From the NCBI GenBank assembly GCA_036012725.1, contig DASCPW010000026.1, forward strand, positions 1 through 5,871: a stretch of DNA of 5,871 bases. Reading direction: 5' to 3'. Under the pieces are notes generated by a model. It searched no databases. It was not told the origin of the DNA and saw only the letters and a program-made list of their open reading frames with translations. Positions 1 to 5,381 of this stretch are shown one piece after another; the first letter of the stretch is position 1, and each line of letters starts with the position of its first letter. The position numbers and the translations under genes were made by a program. This DNA comes from GCA-2686765 sp036012725. GTDB taxonomy: Bacteria > Pseudomonadota > Alphaproteobacteria > Rhodospirillales > 2-02-FULL-58-16.

Positions 1-106
1 ACAAATCATCGTCGGCATGATCAGCATCGGCATCGCCGGCTACCTTTCAAGCAGTTTGATCCGTTACCTCGGCTATATTTCCATGCCGTGGCGGCGTTTG
101 TTCTAA
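1..106 (+). CDS. NitT/TauT-type ABC transporter permease, C-terminal fragment
   Basis: This is the last 34 codons of a gene whose start lies outside the window; the frame begins at base 2 and stops at TAA 104-106. The tail reads GMISIGIAGYLSSSLIRYLG and then ends in MPWRRLF. This is the usual end of permeases in the nitrate/sulfonate/taurine importer family (SsuC, TauC and NrtB relatives): a last membrane helix followed by a short basic cytoplasmic tail. As a family member it would form the inner-membrane channel through which a periplasmic binding protein delivers its ligand. The gene for the matching ATPase starts 26 bases downstream on the same strand, so the two are almost surely co-transcribed. 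The substrate cannot be read from this fragment. Confidence 0.85.
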   Translation, partial: QIIVGMISIGIAGYLSSSLIRYLGYISMPWRRLF

Positions 107-131
107 TCACATCCCTAAGGGTCTAGAAACC

Positions 132-1028
132 ATGCAACAATCTGCCGCATCGACCGCAAACAAAATGACGCGCCGCCCTGATGTTGGCGAAGTTTCCGTC
201 CAATCGACGATCGAATTGACCGACGTCTACAAGGGCTACGGCGATGAATGGCAGCGCCAGGAAGTGATCACAGATTTCAACTTGGTCATCACGCCAGGGG
301 AAATGACCGTTGTCGTTGGTCCGTCAGGTTGTGGAAAGACGACCCTTGTCAATTTGGTGGCAGGTTTCGAATTACCCGAAAGTGGATCAATCACACTTGA
401 CGGCAGGGCCGTCACCGGGCCCAGCCAAGACTGCATGGTGGTGTTTCAGGAGACCGCCCTTTTGCCTTGGCTCACCGCTTATCAGAACGTTATTTTTGGC
501 CCCAAGATTCGCGGCCAAATGCAAGGCCAGAAAATAGATGACGAGGCCAACCAACTCTTGGAAAAGGTTGGATTGGGAGAATTCAAGGACAAGTATCCCT
601 TGCAACTATCGGGCGGCATGCAACGGCGCGCCGAACTTGCCCGGGCGCTGATCAACCATCCGCTGTTAATGATCATGGACGAGCCTTTCCGCGGCTTGGA
701 CGCCATGTCACGGGAACTGATACAGGAATTTTTCCTGCGGCTTTTCGAGGAAACCCACCGCACCCATCTGTTCGTAACCTCGGAAATCGAAGAGGCAATT
801 TTCCTTGGCGACCGCTTGGTCGTTCTGTCCAACCGCCCGGCTACGGTGCGTGAAATCATTGACATCAAACTGCCCAGGCCGCGGGACTTTCACATGCTGA
901 GCTCACCGGAAGCCTTCGAATACAAACGCCAGTCGATGGAAATCCTTCACGAAGAAGCACTCAAGAGTTTCAAGCGGGCTGGCGGCCAAGACGACTTCCT
1001 CGATGCCTTCTCCAAACGCGCCGAGTAG
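132..1028 (+). CDS. NitT/TauT-family ABC transporter ATP-binding protein with H-loop Ser
   Basis: This 298-residue protein is the cytoplasmic ATPase that would power the permease encoded just upstream. Visible motifs in order are Walker A GPSGCGKT (63-70), Q-loop Gln106 in VVFQETALLPW, signature LSGGMQ (159-164), Walker B LLMIMDEP with Asp183 and Glu184, and D-loop GLDA (188-191). The H-loop is odd: the family usually has T-H-D before the I-x-EA segment, but here it reads VTSEIEEA, so Ser217 (codon 780-782, TCG) sits where the histidine should be. The protein has about 25 extra residues at the N-terminus and a C-terminal tail after LPRPR (248-251), so it is somewhat longer than the roughly 260 residues usual for the family. 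The ATG at 132 is supported by AAGGG at 117-121, 10 bases upstream. The substrate is unknown; nitrate, taurine, a sulfonate or another small anion would fit the family. Confidence 0.93.
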   Translation: MQQSAASTANKMTRRPDVGEVSVQSTIELTDVYKGYGDEWQRQEVITDFNLVITPGEMTVVVGPSGCGKTTLVNLVAGFELPESGSITLDGRAVTGPSQDCMVVFQETALLPWLTAYQNVIFGPKIRGQMQGQKIDDEANQLLEKVGLGEFKDKYPLQLSGGMQRRAELARALINHPLLMIMDEPFRGLDAMSRELIQEFFLRLFEETHRTHLFVTSEIEEAIFLGDRLVVLSNRPATVREIIDIKLPRPRDFHMLSSPEAFEYKRQSMEILHEEALKSFKRAGGQDDFLDAFSKRAE

Positions 1029-1033
1029 AACCG

Positions 1034-1067
1034 GCGCTTTCGCACCTTGGCCTGGGCGCGAGAGCGC
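1034..1067 (+). promoter_or_regulatory. Stem-loop abutting the start codon of the small membrane gene
   Basis: GCGCTTTCGC (1034-1043) can pair with GCGAGAGCGC (1058-1067) to give a 10-bp stem with one U-G wobble and a 14-base loop. The stem ends on the base before ATG 1068. The same 3' arm can instead form a small hairpin, GCGC-GAGA-GCGC (1056-1067), whose loop fits the GNRA tetraloop pattern. No U-run follows, so it does not look like an intrinsic terminator. It fills most of the 39-base gap between the ATPase stop and the next gene, and may tune translation or stop exonuclease decay; the role is an inference. Confidence 0.4.
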
Positions 1068-1274
1068 ATGGATGTCATAAACCTGTTGCTGCAGCGATCG
1101 GTTATCATCTTTCTCGCCGTTGTTGGAGCAGTCATTGCGACGGCGGGAAATTTCATGATGCGCAAGGGTTCTCGGGCTGATCCCCGGTTGGCTCGTCTGG
1201 TGTTAAGATGCGGTTATGCCGTCACCTGCGCAAGTGTCGGAATTTTTATTGCTGTGGGGTTTTTTGGACCTTGA
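1068..1274 (+). CDS. Small hypothetical protein with two membrane segments
   Basis: I do not recognise this 68-residue protein. It has two hydrophobic stretches, about residues 10-31 (SVIIFLAVVGAVIATAG onward) and 46-66 (CGYAVTCASVGIFIAVGFFG), joined by a basic loop, RKGSRADPRLAR. Under the positive-inside rule the loop would be cytoplasmic and both ends periplasmic, giving a hairpin in the inner membrane. ATG 1068 is preferred over the in-frame TTG at 1047 because it needs no rare start and leaves the TTG inside a predicted hairpin, but there is no good Shine-Dalgarno sequence at either. It lies 39 bases after the importer ATPase on the same strand and may share its transcript. The long hydrophobic content with a clean basic turn argues that it is a real gene, but its function is unknown. 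Confidence 0.6.
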   Translation: MDVINLLLQRSVIIFLAVVGAVIATAGNFMMRKGSRADPRLARLVLRCGYAVTCASVGIFIAVGFFGP

Positions 1275-1333
1275 TCAAGAATTTTTCTAAAATATTTTTT
1301 TTCCCGCCAGCGACGGCGTGAATTTCCTATAAG
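1271..1333 (+). promoter_or_regulatory. Possible promoter region of the gldA-like operon
   Basis: Two weak candidates are visible. TATAAG at 1328-1333 resembles a -10 box and would place the transcript start at about 1340-1344, right at the ATG, but no good -35 box lies upstream. TTGATC (1271-1276) and TATTTT (1293-1298), 16 bases apart, form a poorer sigma-70 pair and would give a leader of about 40 bases. A change of operon is expected here because the proteins on either side belong to unrelated transport systems. Confidence 0.2.
1281..1302 (+). terminator. Possible weak terminator of the import operon
   Basis: ATTTT (1281-1285) pairs with AAAAT (1289-1293) around a TCT loop, and a run of eight T's follows at 1295-1302. 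The layout matches an intrinsic terminator, but the stem is only 5 bp and all A-T, so it would be weak. The stretch is strikingly AT-rich beside GC-rich genes, and may instead be promoter or UP-element DNA for the next operon. Confidence 0.25.
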
Positions 1334-1343
1334 CTCTCCCGCC

Positions 1344-2078
1344 ATGATCGAATCCCGGCAACTATCCATGCGTTTCGGTGGCCGCCTGGTGGTCGACGAC
1401 CTGTCGTTTACGGTCGCGGCGGGTTCCGTGGTCGGTTTCCTGGGACCCAACGGCGCTGGCAAGACAACCACCATGCGGCTACTCACCGGTTTCTTGCTTC
1501 CCGTCGCCGGAACGGCGCTTATCCAAGGCCACGATATTCAGCGCCAGCGCCGCGCCGCACAATCATGTTTCGGCTATCTTCCAGAAGCGACGGCCGGTTT
1601 TCCCAGTCTAACGGTGCGCGAATTCCTGACCTTTTGCGGCGAGGCGCGGGGGCTTGAACGAACCTTGCTGGTGGCGGCGATCGAGCGAACAGGTGAGCAA
1701 ATCCATCTCGGCCCAGTCTTGGATACGAAGATGAAAGAACTCTCCAAGGGCTGGCGTCAACGGGCCTGGTTGGCCCAGGCCATCCTGCACGATCCGCCGG
1801 TTTTGATCATGGACGAGCCGACCGACGGCCTTGACCCCAATCAGAAGGAGCACACCCGCGACCTGATCCGAACCCTATCGCCCGAAAAAGCCATCTTGCT
1901 TTCCACGCACATTCTGGAGGAGGCGGAGGAGATCTGCAATCGGGTCATCATCATTGCCGGCGGGCGCATCGTCGCCGACGACGTGCCGGCCAACCTGGCG
2001 GATGCAAGGGGCCGTCTTGGCAAAGCTTTTCGCCGCTTGAGCGTGGATCACCAACGGGGGGGCGAGGCAGGTGGCTGA
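1344..2078 (+). CDS. GldA-like ABC transporter ATP-binding protein
   Basis: This 244-residue cytoplasmic ATPase would drive the fused permease encoded next to it. It shows Walker A GPNGAGKT (34-41), the GYLPE segment (77-81) at the Q-loop with Glu rather than Gln, signature LSKGWRQ (133-139), Walker B VLIMDEPT (153-160), D-loop GLDP (162-165) and H-loop His189 in LLSTHI. The LSKG-type signature and GYLPE are typical of the ABC-2 group that includes GldA of the Bacteroidetes gliding system. Members are commonly near 300 residues; this one ends soon after ADDVPANLA (211-219), with a segment LGKAFRRLS (225-233) like the extreme end of longer relatives, so an accessory C-terminal part seems to be missing. 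ATG 1344 has pyrimidines, not a Shine-Dalgarno sequence, in front. Its end overlaps the next gene by 8 bases, implying translational coupling. Confidence 0.9.
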   Translation: MIESRQLSMRFGGRLVVDDLSFTVAAGSVVGFLGPNGAGKTTTMRLLTGFLLPVAGTALIQGHDIQRQRRAAQSCFGYLPEATAGFPSLTVREFLTFCGEARGLERTLLVAAIERTGEQIHLGPVLDTKMKELSKGWRQRAWLAQAILHDPPVLIMDEPTDGLDPNQKEHTRDLIRTLSPEKAILLSTHILEEAEEICNRVIIIAGGRIVADDVPANLADARGRLGKAFRRLSVDHQRGGEAGG

Positions 2079-4656
2079 AAACAGCAAGTCCGTGGCCGGC
2101 GATGTTCTTGCCGTATTTCGCCACGAGTCGCGGCTCTATCTGTTTTCGCCGCTCACCTATATTTTCCTGGCTGGATTTCTTGCCGCTCTTGCCGCCGGCA
2201 TGTTTCTGGTCGCCGATTTTTACGCCACCGACGAAGCATCTATCAGAGCGATGTTGGTGTTTCTTCCTTGGGTGGCGATGATAATGGTGCCGGCCTTGGC
2301 CATGCGAGCTTGGGTTGACGAGCACAGCGATCGTGGAATTGAATTGATGCTGACCTTGCCGCATCGGTTGTCGGCGGTGGTCGCCGGCAAGTTTCTCGCT
2401 GGTTATGCGCTCTTGCTGATTTCCCTGGCGTTCACGGCACCAATGGTGGCCAGCGTCTATTACCTGGGCGCGCCGGATGCCGGCGTGTTGGCGGCAGGAT
2501 ATCTGGCCGCCGCGCTGCTGATCGGGCTCTACTTCGCGGTATCACTGCTGGCTTCAGCGCTGGCCCGCGAGCCGGTGGGAGCCTTTGTCATCGCGCTTTT
2601 ATTGCTATTCGTCATGTTGTTGATGGGGTGGAATGTTTTTAGCCGCCTCTTGGAAGGCTGGGTAGCGGCGCCGGTGATCGCCGTTTTGGCGGTCTACAGT
2701 CCCAAAACCTGGCTCGACAGCATCAGCCGCGGGTTCGTCGATTTTGCCGGTGTCGCTTATTTCTTGTTGGTAATTCTCACCGCCCTATGGGGAACGACGC
2801 TGGTGATCAACGCCCGGCGGCGCGGCACGTCTTCGCTGGCCTGCACGCTCAAAGGCTTGGCGGTGACGTTGGCCTTGCTTGCGGCACTGGCGGTGGTCAT
2901 TCCGGCAATGTCCCGGGTTCCCCTCGCGTTCGATCTGACCGCCGAGGGGGAGTTCACCCTCCACCAGGGCACCTTGCGGGTTGTTGAACGTTTGCCAGAC
3001 GGTGTCCATGTGACCCTTTATTGGAGCGCCGGCGAGGCAAGCGTTCCCGTTGCCATAAAATCCCATGCCCGGCGGGTCGGGGACATGTTCGCCGGCCTCG
3101 CCGAAAAATCACAAGGCAAGCTCACATTCGCCGCCGTCGATCCACAACCCGATTCGGACGAGGAACTGGAAGCCCTGGCCGGCGGTCTCAGGCGCGTTCC
3201 TATGTCATCGGGAGACAGTTTCTTTTTCGGAGCCGTTTTCCACCATGGCGGACGCGTCGGCAACATTCCCTATTTCGATATCCGCCGGGACCGGTTGGCC
3301 GAATACGACATCGCCGTCGCCTTGAACGGTTTCGGCGCCGCCCAAATACCCAAGATCGGCGTCGTCAGCCCTCTATTGCCGTCTATCGCGGCGATCGAAA
3401 ACCAGGAAGGCTTGTCATTCATGGCCGAGCTCAAGAGAGCTTATGACATTGCCGTTATCCCCCATTTCAGAGAGGCCCTGCCCGAGGGCCTTGATGTGGT
3501 CATCGTCTTGGACGCCACTATCCTCAGGCGCGAGATGTTGTACGCCATCGACCAGTTTATTATGGCCGGCGGCAACCTGATTTTAATGATCGACCCGTAT
3601 GTTCGCTTTCACCGGGCAAGCAATCAGGTCAACCCGCAACCATCCAAGGAAATCAACGATATATCCGATCTTTTGCTGGTCTATGGCATCCGCTATCTAG
3701 GCGAGGATGTTGTCGGGGACGTGACTTTGGCGGCACCGGTCGCGGACCGGCGGCAGGTAAAGATGAGTTTTCCCTTCTGGATGCGGCTGCGCCAAGAACA
3801 GCTGTCCGCTTCTCACCCGGTGACGGCGGCGCTCAACGAAGTTTTTTTTGTTGAAGCCGGCGCCCTGTCCCTGGAAGCCGGCAATCGCGCCCAGGCATTG
3901 GTCACAACCACCGAAAAGAGCGGCTCGCGCCAGCGCCAAGGATTTAATGAAAAAACTCCCCGCCAGCTGGCCCTGGATTTCAAACCTGACGGGCGGCGCC
4001 GCGTCATTGCCGCCGCCCTCCGAGGGCCTTTCGAAAGCGCCTTCAAAAAGCCGCCTCGGGAGATTGGCGAGACGAAGCATTTGCGGCGTTCGGAAGATGG
4101 CCCGGTTATTTTCGCTATTGCCGACGTGGATTGGCTGTTTGATCCGTTTGCGCTGCAGAGCATGGAAGTGGGGGGACAGCTCGTGGTCCGCCCTCTCAAT
4201 GACAACCTGGCCTTGCTTTTGAATCTCGTGGAATACGCCAGCGGTGACCCGGCGCTCATTTCCATACGCTCGCGCGGCCGGCTGCAACGGCCGTTCACAC
4301 GGGTTGTCAAACTCTTTCAAGCGGCCGAGGAGCGATACCGTGAACAAGAGGCGGGCTTGGCCCGCCAGATTGCCGAAATCGAAAAACGCGTCCAGGTGCT
4401 TGCCGGCCAAGAGGGCATCGACAACTATGACCAGTTGCCCGCCGAGGTTAAGAGCGAGGTGCGGAAAGTCCAGCAAAAGCTCTTGCCCATGCGCAAGAAA
4501 CTGCGTGATATTCGCCACCGGATCCGCGAGGAGGTGGACAGCCTTGGCCGACATTTGATCGTGATTAACTTATTGGCAGGTCCCTTTTTCGTTCTTCTTT
4601 TTGCCGCCTTTGTTCACCTTGTCCGCCGCAAACGCAAACCCGCATTGCTGGAATAA
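2071..4656 (+). CDS. Fused ABC-2 permease (GldF-like) and GldG-like periplasmic protein
   Basis: This 861-residue inner-membrane protein is the channel half of the Gld-type transporter. Residues 1-280 form an ABC-2-like permease with about seven hydrophobic helices (roughly 28-50, 60-81, 105-130, 138-163, 169-189, 223-246, 260-280). Residues 285-740 form the large extracytoplasmic GldG-like domain (ABC_transp_aux type), with DPQPDSDEE (357-365), GGNLILMIDPY (500-510) and SIRSRGRLQRPFTRV (731-745). A charged coiled coil covers about 748-826, and a final helix at 828-850 ends in a basic RRKRK tail. In many bacteria the permease and GldG part are separate genes; here they are one chain. The GTG start overlaps the ATPase stop (GTGGCTGA) and follows GAGG at 2064-2067 and a G run at 2056-2062. 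The substrate is unknown. A following DUF4340-type gene, common in proteobacterial versions, is not seen. Confidence 0.9.
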   Translation: MAENSKSVAGDVLAVFRHESRLYLFSPLTYIFLAGFLAALAAGMFLVADFYATDEASIRAMLVFLPWVAMIMVPALAMRAWVDEHSDRGIELMLTLPHRLSAVVAGKFLAGYALLLISLAFTAPMVASVYYLGAPDAGVLAAGYLAAALLIGLYFAVSLLASALAREPVGAFVIALLLLFVMLLMGWNVFSRLLEGWVAAPVIAVLAVYSPKTWLDSISRGFVDFAGVAYFLLVILTALWGTTLVINARRRGTSSLACTLKGLAVTLALLAALAVVIPAMSRVPLAFDLTAEGEFTLHQGTLRVVERLPDGVHVTLYWSAGEASVPVAIKSHARRVGDMFAGLAEKSQGKLTFAAVDPQPDSDEELEALAGGLRRVPMSSGDSFFFGAVFHHGGRVGNIPYFDIRRDRLAEYDIAVALNGFGAAQIPKIGVVSPLLPSIAAIENQEGLSFMAELKRAYDIAVIPHFREALPEGLDVVIVLDATILRREMLYAIDQFIMAGGNLILMIDPYVRFHRASNQVNPQPSKEINDISDLLLVYGIRYLGEDVVGDVTLAAPVADRRQVKMSFPFWMRLRQEQLSASHPVTAALNEVFFVEAGALSLEAGNRAQALVTTTEKSGSRQRQGFNEKTPRQLALDFKPDGRRRVIAAALRGPFESAFKKPPREIGETKHLRRSEDGPVIFAIADVDWLFDPFALQSMEVGGQLVVRPLNDNLALLLNLVEYASGDPALISIRSRGRLQRPFTRVVKLFQAAEERYREQEAGLARQIAEIEKRVQVLAGQEGIDNYDQLPAEVKSEVRKVQQKLLPMRKKLRDIRHRIREEVDSLGRHLIVINLLAGPFFVLLFAAFVHLVRRKRKPALLE

Positions 4657-4920
4657 GGCGGCAAACCAGGGTCTCTGTACTTATAAACCAAGGATCTGCT
4701 TCTTGCCGTCATTACGGACTTTTCCCGGCCTCGACTCGGAATGCCGCTTGTGGCCAGAAACCGGCCCTAAACCTTCTTCATCCAGCATTCGGCGAATGAG
4801 AATCCGCGTGAAGGCAAACCCGGATAGTTTGCTCTCTTTCGGGCTTGCGCTGATAGAACTTGCCGAGTCCCAATCCGCTGAAGGAAGCAACGTCTTGGTT
4901 GATGGATTAGATGGCCGGTG
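4657..4920. other. Intergenic region between convergent genes, possible decayed palindromic repeat
   Basis: I find no gene I can support here. Frames open on both strands, but none has a recognisable motif, a Shine-Dalgarno sequence or normal protein composition. Two short perfect hairpins are visible: CCGT-CATT-ACGG at 4706-4717, followed after two bases by four T's, and CATTCG-G-CGAATG at 4786-4798. The stretch from about 4704 to 4745 resembles a worn copy of the CGTCATT...CCCGG...-type intergenic palindromes found in many proteobacterial genomes. This resemblance is by eye only. No strong terminator is evident for either of the two genes that converge on it. Confidence 0.35.
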
Positions 4921-5226
4921 CTAGGCGGCTTCGCGTTCTTGCCCGCCGAACCACCTGGTAAAAAAACCGTGCCGCGCTGACAGCTGTTCAACTTTTTCCG
5001 TAAGAGTGGCGATGGCGGTTATCACAGCATCGTCCGGCACCGCTGGCACCGGCGTTTGCTTGAGGCGGGATGTGGCGGCGTCCCGTAGCGTCCTGTTAAC
5101 CCATGCGCCAAGAAACACGCCATCGCGCCTCGCATCTTTCTTTGCGGCAGTGATGGTTTCGCGCTCGACACCATTTACTGTCCAGCGGCCAATTGATTGG
5201 GCCGCTTTGGTGGCGGCTTGTTTTTT
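4921..5226 (-). CDS. Ribbon-helix-helix-like small protein, 5' end unresolved
   Basis: The frame ends at TAG 4921-4923 and encodes at least 101 residues from KKQAATKAAQ onward. Its core, GRWTVNGVERETITAAKK followed by DARRDGVFLGAWVNRTLRDAA, looks like a strand plus two helices of a ribbon-helix-helix DNA-binding fold. After a proline-rich linker (TPVPAVPDD) comes a short helix, ITAIATLTEKVEQLSA, and an aromatic-basic tail, GFFTRWFGGQE. Similar small alphaproteobacterial proteins with an RWTV...GAWVN core are known to me only as uncharacterised. The frame is open back to a stop at 5353-5355 but has no ATG, GTG or TTG before the conserved core. The only standard in-frame start is GTG 5116-5118, which would remove the strand and first helix. 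Either the start is non-standard or a frameshift separates it from the ATG at 5303. It lies on the same strand as the LysR gene. It may be a pseudogene. Confidence 0.6.
   Translation of the reverse strand, partial: KKQAATKAAQSIGRWTVNGVERETITAAKKDARRDGVFLGAWVNRTLRDAATSRLKQTPVPAVPDDAVITAIATLTEKVEQLSARHGFFTRWFGGQEREAA
5220..5226 (-). other. Candidate -1 slip site A AAA AAC
   Basis: Read from the ATG at 5303, the codons across the A run are CAA AAA AAC, which contains the classic X-XXY-YYZ heptamer in the right phase. A -1 shift here leads straight into CAA GCC GCC, the frame of the ribbon-helix-helix-like protein. Without a shift, that ATG yields only 42 residues and stops at 5175-5177. One extra A in the run (eight instead of seven) would have the same effect, so a lost base or a sequencing error is at least as likely as programmed slippage. 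Confidence 0.35.
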
Positions 5227-5300
5227 TGCCGAGAAGGTCTTACCGAAAAAGGAAAGAACAATGTACAGTCGGCAAGAACGGCAATCACCGCCTGTCTTTT

Positions 5301-5319
5301 CATCGTACCGGTCCCCTTT
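5301..5319 (-). promoter_or_regulatory. Strong Shine-Dalgarno sequence and ATG in front of the small gene
   Basis: On the minus strand AAAGGGGA (5312-5319) stands 8 bases before ATG (5301-5303), an excellent ribosome-binding arrangement. The ATG begins a frame reading MKRQAVIAVLADC that is out of phase with the ribbon-helix-helix-like frame. Its location, 78 bases after the LysR stop, is where the start of the next gene would be expected, so it probably marks the original start of the downstream gene. Confidence 0.5.
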
Positions 5320-5381
5320 CAGCCAATATCGGCGCGGTAAGCAATCGTCTAATTACGGGACGTTGTTTATGACTACACGAC

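Noticed and set aside
482..868. A 128-residue minus-strand open frame
   Set aside because: It is antisense to the importer ATPase, where the signature, Walker B and switch motifs lie. It has Ser/Arg-rich shadow composition and no Shine-Dalgarno sequence.
1034..1067. The stem-loop before the small gene as an intrinsic terminator
   Set aside because: The stem is followed by ATGGATGTCATAAACC rather than a U-run, and an apparent gene begins on the next base.
3021..3446. A 141-residue plus-strand frame rich in Arg and Gly
   Set aside because: It is an alternative frame of the GldG-like domain with no coherent protein features.
4275..4293. CGGCCG repeated twice as an inverted repeat within the fusion gene
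   Set aside because: It is a short GC palindrome in a GC-rich coding region encoding the conserved SRGRLQRPF segment; codon composition explains it.
3697..4554. A 285-residue open frame on the minus strand
   Set aside because: It lies wholly inside the fused permease-GldG gene, whose plus-strand frame carries recognisable family motifs throughout. High GC makes long antisense frames common.
4601..4924. A 107-residue plus-strand frame over the end of the fusion gene and the intergenic region
   Set aside because: It begins inside the fusion gene in a different frame and its composition is not protein-like. The end of the fusion gene is well supported by its final helix and basic tail.
4681..4991. 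Two overlapping minus-strand frames in the intergenic region
   Set aside because: They resemble translated palindromic repeat DNA (phrases such as SRPGKVRNDG) more than a gene, and have no recognisable start region.
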